From Meiothermus sp. (GTDB lineage: Bacteria > Deinococcota > Deinococci > Deinococcales > Thermaceae), in NCBI RefSeq assembly GCF_026004115.1, contig NZ_BPIM01000001.1, positions 1,902,501 to 1,966,500 on the forward strand: a stretch of DNA of 64,000 nucleotides. Direction: 5' to 3'. Both the position numbers and the translations under genes were made by a program. The first letter of the stretch is position 1. The number at the start of each line of letters is the position of its first letter. Positions 36,286 through 45,605 of the stretch are shown piece after piece. The notes under the pieces are model-generated. The model was not told where the DNA came from and did not search any database. It saw nothing but the letters and a program-made list of their open reading frames with translations.

Positions 36286-39200
36286 ATGATGTCGTATTGG
36301 AACAACAAACTTTGGCTTTTGATGTTGGGGGTGGTTCTGGCGGCGTGCTCGAGCCCTGGTTCCAACGTCCCTCAACCCTACCGATTAGGGCCCAAGCTCT
36401 GGGAAGACCGCAACCTGAGCATCATGGCTGCCCCTACGGGCAATGTATTCCTGAGCGACTTGAACTGGGTAACCGCCACCAACGGCTGGGGGCCGGTGGA
36501 GCGTGACCAGAGCAATGGCGAGACGGTGGCAGGTGATGGTCGTACCCTCACCCTCAACGGGGTGACCTATGCTAAAGGATTGGGTGCACACGCCAGTTCG
36601 GAGATTGTATACAGCCTGGAGGCCAACTGTAGCCGGTTTCAAGCCGTGGTGGGCCTGGATGATGAGATAGATACCCAGACCCAGTGGGGCTCGGTGGTGT
36701 TTCAGGTATTCGCCGATGGTGTGAGCCTGTTCAACTCTGGGGTAATGCGGGGCAATAGCCCAAGCCAAGCAATTGATGTAGACGTGACCGGGCGACAGCA
36801 ACTGCGCCTGGTTATCAGCGATGGGGGAGACAACGTCTACTACGATCACGCCAACTGGGCCAATGCCCGGCTGGTGTGCGCGGGAAGCACCGGCCTCCTC
36901 AACCCGACCGGTTTTACAGCTTCGGCTACCTCGCCTACCAGCATTGCGCTAAGTTGGAACCCCTCTAGCGGAGCCACCGGCTATATCCTCGAGCGCCGCA
37001 CCCCCAGCACCAGCTTTACCCAGATTGCCACCCCCACCGCCACCACCTTTACCGATACAGACTTGACGGCCAGCACCACCTACACCTACCGGGTAAAAGC
37101 GACCAACGGCACAGAAATTACCACCGGGGTCGAGACCAGTACCACCACCCCTGCCGCTAACCCCCAGCAAACCCCCTATGGCCGCAGCACCCCCTGGCCA
37201 GTTCCCGGTCTGATTCAGTTCGAAGACTTCGATGCGGGCGGTCAGGGTATCTCTTTCTCCGATAGCGACACCCTCAATCGGGGCGGGAGTTACCGCGATA
37301 CCCCGGTAGACGTGCTGGCCGGTACGGGGTGGGGCCTGGTGGGCTGGACTGCGGCGGGCGAGTGGCTCGAGTACACCGTGGCCGTGGCCCAGACCGGCAA
37401 CTACGACCTGCGGGTGCGGGTCAATAACCGGATGGCCGGAGCCCGGTTCCGGGTTCTGGTAGACGATCAGGATGTGACCGGCTTGTTGGACGTGCCGGCG
37501 ACGGGCGACTGGAATACCTACAACACCGTCACCCGCGCCGCCATTCCCCTGACTGCCGGCACCCGGGTGGTGCGATTTTCCTTTGAGGCGGTTTCAGCCA
37601 CCGACTTTGCTGCCGGAAACTACGACTGGTTTGAGTGGGTTGCTGGCTCGAGCCAGCCCCAACCCCCGGCCAATCCCTCCACCTTTACGGCCAACGCCAC
37701 CTCGGCCTCGAGCGTGGTGCTGAACTGGAGTGCGGTCACGGGGGCGACTAGCTATGCCCTGGATCGCCGGGTGGGAACGGGCAGCTACAGCGTACTGGCC
37801 AGCAACCTTACGGCCCTTACCTACACCGACAACACCGTCACGGCCAACACCACCTACACCTACCGGGTGCGGGCCGTCAATGCCGCCGGTAGCAGCGGGG
37901 GTGTGGAGCAACAGGTGACCACTCCGGCAGCCGCCACAGGCGGGAATGGCCTTTCGGGGCGTTACTACGACAACATAGACTTTACCGGCACCAGCTTCAC
38001 CCGCACCGATGCCACCATCAACTTCAACTGGGGTACGGGCTCTCCTGATCCCCGGATTGGCCCGGATACCTTCAGCGTGCGTTGGACAGGTCAGCTCGAG
38101 GCCCGCTTCAGTGAAACCTATACTTTCATCACCCGCACCGACGATGGGGTGCGTTTGTGGGTCAACAACCAACTCCTCATTGATAGATGGGTGAACCAGT
38201 CTCCCACCGAACGCAGTGGAACGATTACTTTGGTTGCTGGACAACGCTACACTGTTCGAATGGAATATTACGAGAGTGGGGTTGGGGCGGTAGCCCAACT
38301 CTTCTGGAGCAGTCCCAGCCAGCCCAGAGAAATCATTCCCCAGCGCTACTTGTACTCTGATAGCAACCAGCCCGACCCCGTTGCAGCCCCAACCGACCTG
38401 ATTGCCGTAGGGCTTTCGGCAGGTAGCGTCTACCTGGACTGGTCGGCTGTGAGCGGGGCGAGCAGCTACATTGTGGAGCGGCGCACCGGTAGCTCGGGTT
38501 CTTTTGTACAGGTGGGGTCGCCGACGGCCTCGAGCTTTGTGGACAACGGCCTCTCGGCCAGCACAACCTATAGCTATCAGGTCGTTGCGTTGGTGAACGG
38601 GGTTCGGGGTTCAGCCGCCAGTGCCAGTGTGACCACACCGCCCATCGAAGCCCCGATCAACGGAGGCAGCACTGCCAGTACCCGGGGGGTCTTTGGCCCG
38701 GTGCGCGACTTCCCGCTGGTGGCGACCCATGCGGCACTCTTGCCCGACGGCAAGGTGATTGCCTGGTACAGCTACGACCGCATTGGGGTCTACCGCGATA
38801 TGCAGGATGCCAATGCGGCCTTCCACCAGAGCTCCATCGTGACCCTGTGGGATCCGGTCACAAACACCTTCGAGGAGGTTAACAACAACACCACCGACCT
38901 CTTCTGCGCGGGCTGGGCCGTCATGCAGGATGGGCGCCTGCTGGTAGCCGGGGGCAACCTGGGCACGCCCAACGGCAGCCTGCACACCAACATCTTCGAC
39001 CCGGTCTCCAAAACCTGGACTCGAGGCCCCAACATGCGGGCCGGACGCTGGTATCCAAGTGTCACGCCATTGCCCAACGGCGAACTGCTCATTACCGGCG
39101 GCCAGACCGAGACCGGGGCCAACAACACCCTGCACGAAGTCTGGCAGACCAACGGCACCTTGCGCCAGCTTACTGGGGCGACTACCAACGGGCGCGATTT

Positions 39201-40119
39201 CGAGCACTACTTCCCCTGGATGCATGTCGCACCCAACGGCCTGGTCTTCCACGCAGGCTGGAACAACACCATGTCTTACCTCAATACAGCCGGTGCCGGC
39301 TCGTGGAGTAGCCAGACCTGGGTTCGTCAGGGCCCGGGCCGCTATTACGGCTCGTCGGTGATGTATACACCCGGTCGCATCATAACCATTGGCGGGGGCG
39401 GAACGGCCACCGCAACCACTACCCTGATCGAGCTTGGCGGAACCGGTGTAACCTCGGTGGCGGGCCCCTCGATGGCCTTTGCCCGCACCCACCTTAACGC
39501 TACCTTGCTGGCGAACGGTCGAGTTTTCGTCAATGGTGGCAATAGAGGCCCCCTCTTCGACGACTCGAGCTCGGTTTTCGACAGCGAGATCTGGAATCCC
39601 GCCAGCAACACCTGGACGACAACAGCTCGGGCCCAGCGTCCGCGCAACTACCATGCGGTAGCCTTGCTGTTGCCCGATGCCACCGTTTGGACCGCCGGGA
39701 GCGGTGGTTGTGGGGCCGAATGCCAGCCGGGTAGCGGGAGCGCCAGGGCCGGGGTGAATCAACTCAACTACGAGATTTACTACCCGCCGTATCTTTTCAA
39801 CAGCAGCGGTTCACTGGCAGCGCGCCCCACCATCAGCAGTATGCCGAGCAGTATTCGTTATGGCCAGAGCTTTTCCATCGTGACCCCCGATGCGGCCAAT
39901 ATTCAATCGGTCACGTTGTTGGGCCTGGGTGCTTCTACCCACGCCTTCAACTACACCCAGCGGTTCCTGGCCCTCCCGATTCAGTCCAGGGACGCCTCCA
40001 GCCTAACGGTAGCTGCACCTGCCAGCGCCAACCTGGCCCCTCCTACTTACTATATGGTATTCATCATCAACCAAAGTGGCGTGCCTTCGGTGGCGCGAAT
40101 CGTGCGGGTCGAACCATAA
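36286..40119 (+). CDS. Secreted galactose-oxidase-like radical copper oxidase lipoprotein
   Basis: This 1277-residue lipoprotein has signal and lipobox (LWLLMLGVVLAACSS). Apparent domains: NPCBM-like (about 40-200, YAKGLGAHASSEIVYSL), fibronectin III (about 205-290), CBM6-like (about 305-455), fibronectin III (about 465-545), PA14-like (about 550-685, FITRTDDGVRLWVNNQLLIDRW), fibronectin III (about 700-780), then a kelch-type oxidase domain and a C-terminal DUF1929-like domain. Ligands of galactose oxidase are all found: Cys874 (LFCAGWAVMQDGRLL), Tyr923 (GRWYPS), Tyr1122-His1123 (RNYHAVALLLPD) and His1219 (STHAFNYTQR). It likely oxidises sugar or aldehyde substrates with O2, giving H2O2. ATG at 36286 is spaced well from GGGGG; TTG at 36280 is less likely. 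It stands alone. Confidence 0.9.
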   Translation: MMSYWNNKLWLLMLGVVLAACSSPGSNVPQPYRLGPKLWEDRNLSIMAAPTGNVFLSDLNWVTATNGWGPVERDQSNGETVAGDGRTLTLNGVTYAKGLGAHASSEIVYSLEANCSRFQAVVGLDDEIDTQTQWGSVVFQVFADGVSLFNSGVMRGNSPSQAIDVDVTGRQQLRLVISDGGDNVYYDHANWANARLVCAGSTGLLNPTGFTASATSPTSIALSWNPSSGATGYILERRTPSTSFTQIATPTATTFTDTDLTASTTYTYRVKATNGTEITTGVETSTTTPAANPQQTPYGRSTPWPVPGLIQFEDFDAGGQGISFSDSDTLNRGGSYRDTPVDVLAGTGWGLVGWTAAGEWLEYTVAVAQTGNYDLRVRVNNRMAGARFRVLVDDQDVTGLLDVPATGDWNTYNTVTRAAIPLTAGTRVVRFSFEAVSATDFAAGNYDWFEWVAGSSQPQPPANPSTFTANATSASSVVLNWSAVTGATSYALDRRVGTGSYSVLASNLTALTYTDNTVTANTTYTYRVRAVNAAGSSGGVEQQVTTPAAATGGNGLSGRYYDNIDFTGTSFTRTDATINFNWGTGSPDPRIGPDTFSVRWTGQLEARFSETYTFITRTDDGVRLWVNNQLLIDRWVNQSPTERSGTITLVAGQRYTVRMEYYESGVGAVAQLFWSSPSQPREIIPQRYLYSDSNQPDPVAAPTDLIAVGLSAGSVYLDWSAVSGASSYIVERRTGSSGSFVQVGSPTASSFVDNGLSASTTYSYQVVALVNGVRGSAASASVTTPPIEAPINGGSTASTRGVFGPVRDFPLVATHAALLPDGKVIAWYSYDRIGVYRDMQDANAAFHQSSIVTLWDPVTNTFEEVNNNTTDLFCAGWAVMQDGRLLVAGGNLGTPNGSLHTNIFDPVSKTWTRGPNMRAGRWYPSVTPLPNGELLITGGQTETGANNTLHEVWQTNGTLRQLTGATTNGRDFEHYFPWMHVAPNGLVFHAGWNNTMSYLNTAGAGSWSSQTWVRQGPGRYYGSSVMYTPGRIITIGGGGTATATTTLIELGGTGVTSVAGPSMAFARTHLNATLLANGRVFVNGGNRGPLFDDSSSVFDSEIWNPASNTWTTTARAQRPRNYHAVALLLPDATVWTAGSGGCGAECQPGSGSARAGVNQLNYEIYYPPYLFNSSGSLAARPTISSMPSSIRYGQSFSIVTPDAANIQSVTLLGLGASTHAFNYTQRFLALPIQSRDASSLTVAAPASANLAPPTYYMVFIINQSGVPSVARIVRVEP

Positions 40120-40126
40120 GCAGGGC

Positions 40127-41074
40127 TCAGGTCTGGTAGCGCCCCAGGCCCCTGAAGCGCCGGTAACGGTCTTCGAAAAGTTCTTCGGGGCCCAGCCTCG
40201 AGAGCTCTTCCAGGGTGGCCACCAGGGCTTGCTGGATACTCGCCAGGGTGGCGGCAGGGTTGCGGTGGGCGCCTCCGCCTGGTTCGGGGATGATTCGGTC
40301 TACGATACCCAGGCTCAGCAGGTCGGGAGCTGTGAGCTTGAGGGCTTCGGCAGCTTTGGCGGCTTCCTTGGCGTCGCGCCAAAGGATGGCCGCGCAGGAT
40401 TCAGGCGAGATTACGGAGTACCAGGCATTTTCCAGGATGAGCACCCGGTTGCCCACTCCAATGGCCAGTGCCCCACCCGAGCCGCCCTCGCCAAGAATGA
40501 CGGCAATGGCCGGTACCCGCAGCCGAGCCATGCGCTGGATGCTCTGGGCAATTACCCAGGCCTGGCCACGTTCTTCAGCAGAAATGCCCGGATAGGCCCC
40601 AGGGGTATCAATAAAGGCGATGAAGGGACGGCCAAAGCGGTCGGCCAGATCCATCAGGCGCATGGCCTTGCGGTAGCCCTCGGGGTGGGGCATGGCAAAG
40701 TTGCGCTTGATGTTTTCCTTGGTGTCGCGGCCCTTTTGGTGGCCCACCACTACCACCGAGGTACCCTCGAGCCGGGCCAGCCCCCCCACCACCGCGGCGT
40801 CCTCGCCAAAGGTGCGGTCGCCATAAAGCTCCACGAACTCGGTCATGGTGCCCTCGATCACATCGAGGGTGGTGGGGCGGCCCGGGGCGCGGGCCAGTTG
40901 CACCCGCTCCCAACGGGACAGGTTTTCAAAAGTATCCGATTTGAGCTGGGCCAGGCGCTCCCGCAGAACCTGCAACTCGCCCGAGAGGTCTACCCCGCTG
41001 CTGGCAGCGAAGCCCTCGAGCTCGGCAATTTTGGCCTCGAGCTCTTCAATGGGCTTCTCAAACTCAAGCGGCAT
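40127..41074 (-). CDS. accA: Acetyl-CoA carboxylase carboxyltransferase alpha subunit
   Basis: About 315 residues. AccA with AccD transfers CO2 from carboxybiotin to acetyl-CoA, giving malonyl-CoA for fatty acid synthesis. Typical segments are [84 protein letters not shown] and [15 protein letters not shown]. The open frame extends upstream, but ATG at 41074 has AGGGAG at proper spacing and begins at the conserved [12 protein letters not shown]. It follows accD by 83 bases on the same strand, as one operon. Confidence 0.95.
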   Translation of the reverse strand: MPLEFEKPIEELEAKIAELEGFAASSGVDLSGELQVLRERLAQLKSDTFENLSRWERVQLARAPGRPTTLDVIEGTMTEFVELYGDRTFGEDAAVVGGLARLEGTSVVVVGHQKGRDTKENIKRNFAMPHPEGYRKAMRLMDLADRFGRPFIAFIDTPGAYPGISAEERGQAWVIAQSIQRMARLRVPAIAVILGEGGSGGALAIGVGNRVLILENAWYSVISPESCAAILWRDAKEAAKAAEALKLTAPDLLSLGIVDRIIPEPGGGAHRNPAATLASIQQALVATLEELSRLGPEELFEDRYRRFRGLGRYQT

Positions 41075-41157
41075 GGACGCTCCCTTTAGGAGTGACGGGT
41101 ATCGGCCACCCCGGCCCGAGCGCAAAAGCCCAACCCCCGAACCCCGACCCCTGGCCC

Positions 41158-42012
41158 CTACCCGGCATGGCTCACCGTCCTGGGGTGCAATAGTTTCAGA
41201 ACCCGTGCCACGGTTTCCTTGAGCCGGCGGCGGTCTACCACCTGGTCAACCATGCCGTGCTTGAGCAGAAACTCGGCGCGCTGGAAGCCTTCGGGCAAGT
41301 CCTGGCGGATGGTCTGCTTGATGACCCGGGGCCCGGCAAAGCCGATCAGGGCGCCGGGCTCGGCCAAAATCACATCGGCAATAGCAGCAAAGCTGGCCGT
41401 TACCCCCCCGGTGGTGGGGTCGGTGAGGATCGAGACATAGGGCAGCTTGCGGGCCCAGAGCCGATCGAGGGCCAGGGTGGTCTTGGCCATCTGCATCAGG
41501 GAGAGGGCGGCTTCCTGCATCCGCGCCCCGCCCGAGACCGAGACAATTACCACCGCCCGGTTTTCCTGGGCGGCCAGCTCGATGCCGCGGGTAATCTCCT
41601 CGCCCACCACGCTGCCCATCGAACCGCCAGCAAAGGCATAGTCCATCACCAGCAGCACACTCTCCACACCGCCAATGGTGCACCGCCCACCCACAATGGC
41701 GTCGGGGCGCCCGGCTTCTTTTTGGTAGCGCTCGAGGCGCTTTGGATAGGGCTCGGTATCCACAAAGCCCAGGGGGTCGGTGGGTTTGAGGCCGGTGATC
41801 TGCTCGAAGCTGCCCGCATCGGCCAGCATCTCGATGCGCTTGTCGGCGGACAGCCGCAGGTGATGCTCGCACTTGGGGCAGACGTGCAGGTTAGTCTCGA
41901 GGTCTTTCTTGTAAATTTGCGCGTCGCACTTGGGGCACTTGACCCACAGCTCAGGGATGTCCCTGGCCTCCCCTTGTGCCCGGCGACGGCGGAAAAGCCG
42001 CTCTAAGGCCAT
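41158..42012 (-). CDS. accD: Acetyl-CoA carboxylase carboxyltransferase beta subunit
   Basis: This 284-residue AccD has the N-terminal four-Cys zinc finger ([20 protein letters not shown] with a following PKC) near residues 25-47, a [15 protein letters not shown] segment, and the crotonase-like core with [35 protein letters not shown] and [12 protein letters not shown]. It pairs with AccA directly downstream. On the minus strand TAAGAT lies eight bases before the ATG, suggesting a leaderless message for this operon. Length is as usual. Confidence 0.96.
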   Translation of the reverse strand: MALERLFRRRRAQGEARDIPELWVKCPKCDAQIYKKDLETNLHVCPKCEHHLRLSADKRIEMLADAGSFEQITGLKPTDPLGFVDTEPYPKRLERYQKEAGRPDAIVGGRCTIGGVESVLLVMDYAFAGGSMGSVVGEEITRGIELAAQENRAVVIVSVSGGARMQEAALSLMQMAKTTLALDRLWARKLPYVSILTDPTTGGVTASFAAIADVILAEPGALIGFAGPRVIKQTIRQDLPEGFQRAEFLLKHGMVDQVVDRRRLKETVARVLKLLHPRTVSHAG

Positions 42013-42020
42013 AACGCCCT

Positions 42021-42026
42021 ATCTTA
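42021..42026 (-). promoter_or_regulatory. -10 box for accD-accA (leaderless)
   Basis: On the minus strand this reads TAAGAT, eight bases before the ATG at 42012. An overlapping TATAAG two bases upstream is an alternative. Confidence 0.4.
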
Positions 42027-42109
42027 TACCCCAGAATGAGAATCGTACGAAACCCCCCTTGCTTGAACGAGGTTCAAACTTTTTACCGAAAAATCGCGCC
42101 GTGCAAAAA

Positions 42110-43084
42110 CTACCGGCTAGAGGCAATACCTACGTAAGGCATGGGATCCACTGCTACCCCGTAGCGGTAGACTGTGTAGTGCAGGTGTGGCCCGGTGGAG
42201 CGCCCAGTGGAGCCCACTGCCCCAATCAAGCTGCTTTGCTCGACCTGCTGACCTTTTTCCACATACGTTGAGGAGAGATGACCATAAAGGGTGTGCAGGC
42301 CGTTGCCGTGGTCAATCAGCACCATCAGCCCGAAGATGGGGTTCCAGCCCATCTCGCTCACCCTACCGGCGGCCGTGGCATAAACCGGGGTGCCCTCGGG
42401 AGCAGCCAGATCGACCCCGTTGTGGAATTCGTAGGCCCCACCGCCAAAAGGGTTGGAACGGTAGCCGAAGGTGGAGGTAAGGCGGGTCTCGGCCAGCAAG
42501 GGCAGACCGCTGGGCGTAAATTGTGTCGGGTCGGGGGTGTGGGTTTGGGGCGCGCGGGCTAGGGCAGGGGGGGAGCGCCGAAGAATGCGCCCTGGGCGGG
42601 GGTCGGGGGGGAGGGGGTTGTTGAGGGCCAGGGCGGTGGCCTCGAGCTCCGCAGCAAACCCTTCTACCTGCGAGCGTAAGCTGAGCAGCAGCTCGCCCAG
42701 CTCAATGGGTTCGCCCGCGCCCCTAGGAGCATTTTCCGGCCTGGGTGGGGGCTGGTTGGGCTGGACGGGTTCAGGAACCAGGCGAACCCTGGGCAGGCCC
42801 GCCTTGACCCGCAAACGGTTGATCTCGGCCTCTAACACCTGGAGGCTTTGTTGTAACTGCACGGCTTCAGTGCTGTAAGCTTCGTTGCGGCTTTTTTCGG
42901 CCTCGAGTTCTAGAGTGAGCTTGCGGGACTGGGCCTCGAGCCGGGCTAGTTGTTCGCGCCCGCTCGAGCTACGCTCCCACAAAAAAAGTACCGCTGCAAT
43001 CAGCAGTACCGGCAACAGGGCCACCCCCCAGAGCGGTACTGTAAGGGTAACGCTCGAGGCGAGGGGGTGGGGCTCTTTGGCCAT
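42110..43084 (-). CDS. M23 family peptidoglycan endopeptidase, paralogue 1
   Basis: This 324-residue envelope protein has one membrane anchor (VPLWGVALLPVLLIAAVLFLW, about 15-37), a coiled coil (about 40-95), a Pro-rich linker and a LytM domain with zinc motifs HNGVD, GLHTLYGHLS and HLHY near the C-terminus. M23 enzymes cut peptide cross-links of peptidoglycan. It is clearly paralogous to the gene at 44074, with the same coiled-coil phrases (LEAEINRLRVKAGLPRVRL versus LESEINTLRERAGMPKIRL). A bactofilin gene lies between the two, an arrangement known from other bacteria where bactofilin positions an M23 enzyme. Confidence 0.92.
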   Translation of the reverse strand: MAKEPHPLASSVTLTVPLWGVALLPVLLIAAVLFLWERSSSGREQLARLEAQSRKLTLELEAEKSRNEAYSTEAVQLQQSLQVLEAEINRLRVKAGLPRVRLVPEPVQPNQPPPRPENAPRGAGEPIELGELLLSLRSQVEGFAAELEATALALNNPLPPDPRPGRILRRSPPALARAPQTHTPDPTQFTPSGLPLLAETRLTSTFGYRSNPFGGGAYEFHNGVDLAAPEGTPVYATAAGRVSEMGWNPIFGLMVLIDHGNGLHTLYGHLSSTYVEKGQQVEQSSLIGAVGSTGRSTGPHLHYTVYRYGVAVDPMPYVGIASSR

Positions 43085-43170
43085 AACCCTACCAGCCTAC
43101 TGCGGAAGAGGGCGGGGCCAGGTGATTCCTGACCAAGTGAAGCTCAACCGCAGTCCAGCCACAATAAGTA

Positions 43171-43406
43171 ATACCAGATTCGGTTAGTTCGGCGCCGGAT
43201 GGCAGCGAACTAACAGGGCCGAAGTTATCCGCGTAGCGGAGGGCGATACCGCCCCTTGGAAGTTATCCGCGTAGCGGAGGGCGTAAGCCCCTTTGGAAGG
43301 GAGACGCTTTCTTCGCCGACCAACAGGGAGGGGTGTGCTCTAGGATTCAAAAAAAAGCCTCTGGGGGATCTTTGGTTTAGATGATTATCTTTTTGAATCC
43401 GGTATA
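43171..43406 (+). repeat. Intergenic structured repeat, copy D
   Basis: It begins ATACCAGATTC and ends GAATCCGGTATA. Two internal units are present; the second has the hairpin form GGGC-GTAA-GCCC instead of GGGCG-ATAC-CGCCC. It lies between M23 paralogue 1 and the bactofilin gene. Confidence 0.88.
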
Positions 43407-43476
43407 AGGCCAGTAGAGGTCGACGCTCGGGGGGCCCCACGGATCTCAGCAACGCTCAGCTTTTGGCCCTCGACTT

Positions 43477-43869
43477 TCAGCTATTACCGGCTTTGGTGCT
43501 CTGGGGTAAAGCCCTGGGTTCACCGGTTTGGCTGCGGCCGACGAATACTGCGCCCGCCTCTACATCGAGCGACATGGCCCGCACGTCGCCCTCCACGCGT
43601 GCGCTTTTGGTGATGTGCAGTTTGCCACTGGCGATGACCTGGGCATTGATCTGACCATGCACGATGATGTTGTTGGCCTTGACCTGCTCGCCTTCGATGT
43701 GGGCGTTGCTGCCGACCTCGAGGTCGCCCTCGACAACTATCGAACCCTTGATCTTCCCGTCGATGCGGGCGCTGCCTCCCGCCTTCAGGTTGCCCTCAAT
43801 CTCGCTGCCCTCGCTCACGTAGGTGAGCGCCGCCGGGTTGGTTTTACGTCCTCCGCCTAACACCGCCAT
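43477..43869 (-). CDS. Bactofilin
   Basis: This 130-residue protein has the bactofilin beta-helix: repeated six-residue rungs such as EIEGNLKAGGSARIDGKIKG, VEGDLEVGSNAHIEGEV-like turns and KSARVEGDV. Disordered tails lie at both ends. Bactofilins polymerise into nucleotide-free filaments that set cell shape and position cell-wall enzymes. The two M23 peptidases with coiled coils on each side are the likely clients. AGGGG lies eight bases before the ATG. Confidence 0.93.
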   Translation of the reverse strand: MAVLGGGRKTNPAALTYVSEGSEIEGNLKAGGSARIDGKIKGSIVVEGDLEVGSNAHIEGEQVKANNIIVHGQINAQVIASGKLHITKSARVEGDVRAMSLDVEAGAVFVGRSQTGEPRALPQSTKAGNS

Positions 43870-44073
43870 AGTCTACACCCCTGCTTTCACTTTCATATGC
43901 GAACTTTTCACTTTCAAGCGAGCCCTTGCAGACCAACCCCCAGATCATACCCTGCGGAATCGGTCTATAGAGCGCGTACATCTCCGGGCGGACAAGCGAA
44001 CCAAATTATCGCTCGAAAATTGTGCCCAGTAGATAGTTATCACAAAAGCCTTGACCTTTATCGTGCATGATGA

Positions 44074-44976
44074 TCAGTCCAGATACGCGGTGGGATTCAC
44101 TTCACCTCCGTTGCGGAAGATTGTGTAGTGCAGGTGCGGGCCGGTGGAACGACCGGTCGAGCCTACCAACCCCACCAGGTCGCCGCGCTCGAGGCTTTGT
44201 CCCACCTGTACCGAAATTGAGGACAGGTGGCCATACAGGGTGCGGTAGCCGTAGCCGTGATCCACCACCACGGCCAGACCAAAAGGCCCTTTCCAGCCAG
44301 CCTCAATCACCTCTCCGGCTCCCGTGACCCGCACGGCGGTGCCGTAGGCGGCAGGGAAATCTATGCCATTGTGAAACTCGAACCCCCAGCCGAAAGGGTT
44401 GCGACGGTAGCCAAAGTACGAGGTGATGCGGGTTTGTCCCCGAAGGGGGTAGCCATAGGGCATGGCCGCTTCCCGCTGGAGGGTTTCGGTGAGAGCGGGA
44501 GAGACTTCGCTCAGCTTGCTGGTAAAGGCCGCCGTCTGCTGGCTGGCATACTTGAGAACGTCCTCGAGCTCCGCCGGTACCGAGGCGCCGCCGCGCCCTC
44601 CGCCTTCGTTGCGGGTGGGCAGGAGCCTGATTTTGGGCATTCCGGCGCGTTCGCGCAGGGTGTTGATCTCGCTTTCCAGTACCTGCAACTGCTTGAGGAT
44701 GCTCTGGGCATCCTGACTCAGGGCATTGTTGCGGGTGCGCTCGGTGGCAAGCTGATTGTTGAGCTTGCGGGCCTGATCCGACAAACTAACCAGCTGAATC
44801 TGCAAACTGCGCATCTCGGCCGTGCGCTGCCATAGCCATAGATTAAGCCCGCTCCAAGCCACCAGCACCAACAGCACCGCCGCGGGAATCCATACCGGCA
44901 GGGATAGGGTTTTGGGGGCAGCGCCAGTTCGGGCCAACCACAAGGTGTAACGCACGGGGTGACGGCGAATCGGCAT
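44074..44976 (-). CDS. M23 family peptidoglycan endopeptidase, paralogue 2
   Basis: This is a 300-residue relative of the gene at 42110. A basic N-terminus (MPIRRHPVRYTLWLARTG) precedes one membrane helix (LPVWIPAAVLLVLVAWSGL), a coiled coil (about 50-115) and a C-terminal LytM domain with HNGID, YRTLYGHLS and HLHY, so both zinc and catalytic residues are kept. GWKGPFGLAVVVDHG is very like GWNPIFGLMVLIDHG of the partner. It precedes the bactofilin gene on the same strand, 204 bases apart, and probably acts on the wall at sites set by the filament. An AT-rich TTATAAC lies just upstream of the ATG. Confidence 0.92.
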   Translation of the reverse strand: MPIRRHPVRYTLWLARTGAAPKTLSLPVWIPAAVLLVLVAWSGLNLWLWQRTAEMRSLQIQLVSLSDQARKLNNQLATERTRNNALSQDAQSILKQLQVLESEINTLRERAGMPKIRLLPTRNEGGGRGGASVPAELEDVLKYASQQTAAFTSKLSEVSPALTETLQREAAMPYGYPLRGQTRITSYFGYRRNPFGWGFEFHNGIDFPAAYGTAVRVTGAGEVIEAGWKGPFGLAVVVDHGYGYRTLYGHLSSISVQVGQSLERGDLVGLVGSTGRSTGPHLHYTIFRNGGEVNPTAYLD

Positions 44977-45223
44977 CGGGGTTATAACTAACGCAAAGGC
45001 GTAACAAAAGTCAAGGGAGCTTTAATCCGTTACACTAAAGCTCTCATGTGAATCCCTCTGTGAATTTGCCTTGTAATTGCTAGAATTTCATAACTCCCGG
45101 CCATGCCAAAATGAGAATTAGCTAGCGATGGGTGGGCGTTACATGAAAAGGGGTATTTTGTAGCGCATATTTCAATTTTGATCCAACCAGGTCAAGGTAT
45201 TCCCGATAGGCGTTGTGCCCGGA

Positions 45224-45420
45224 ATAATGCCGGATTCGGTTGATTCGTTGCCGTTCGGTAACGAATCAACGGGGCCAAACTCATCCGCGCAGCGGAGGGC
45301 GATACCGCCCTGGAGAGCAAGACGTTTTTCGCCGACCGACCGGGAGGGCCGCTCTAGGATTCAACAAGGACAACTTTTGGGGCTTTTGGTTTTGTATAGT
45401 TTCTTTTTGAATCCGGTATA
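45224..45420 (+). repeat. Intergenic structured repeat, copy E (diverged)
   Basis: This is the most diverged copy, with one internal unit. Its left stem reads GTTGATTCGTT / AACGAATCAAC (45239-45249, 45260-45270) where other copies read GTTAGTTCG / CGAACTAAC, so both arms changed together. It ends GAATCCGGTATA. The region from 44977 to its left end holds no gene. Confidence 0.8.
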
Positions 45421-45605
45421 AAACGCGGGGGCTTGAAGTTGGAGCGCTGCTGGTCGGTGCGGCAGCGGTTCCGGCTGTGAGGGTCGGCTAGCAAGTAGGT
45501 GGGCTTGAGGAAGTAGAGCAGTGCCCCGGCCACCACCCATCTTAACCCTCCAACCAGGGGGGTGTCGTCCATCAATTCCCGCGATGCCCTCCTTAGACCG
45601 CACAT
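45354..45605 (-). CDS. Doubtful small ORF running into repeat E
   Basis: An 83-codon frame starts with an ATG that overlaps the apaG stop (ATGA-type), which suggests translational coupling and a real gene. It has one hydrophobic segment (PLVGGLRWVVAGALLYFL). The last 20 or so codons lie inside repeat copy E, so the original 3' end was probably lost when the repeat arrived. The hydrophobic part is loosely like DUF1232 proteins, too weak to name. Treat as a truncated remnant. Confidence 0.35.
   Translation of the reverse strand: MCGLRRASRELMDDTPLVGGLRWVVAGALLYFLKPTYLLADPHSRNRCRTDQQRSNFKPPRFIPDSKRNYTKPKAPKVVLVES

Noticed and set aside
38611-39762. 383-codon minus-strand frame
   Set aside because: Antisense to the oxidase domain of the galactose-oxidase-like gene; no independent evidence.
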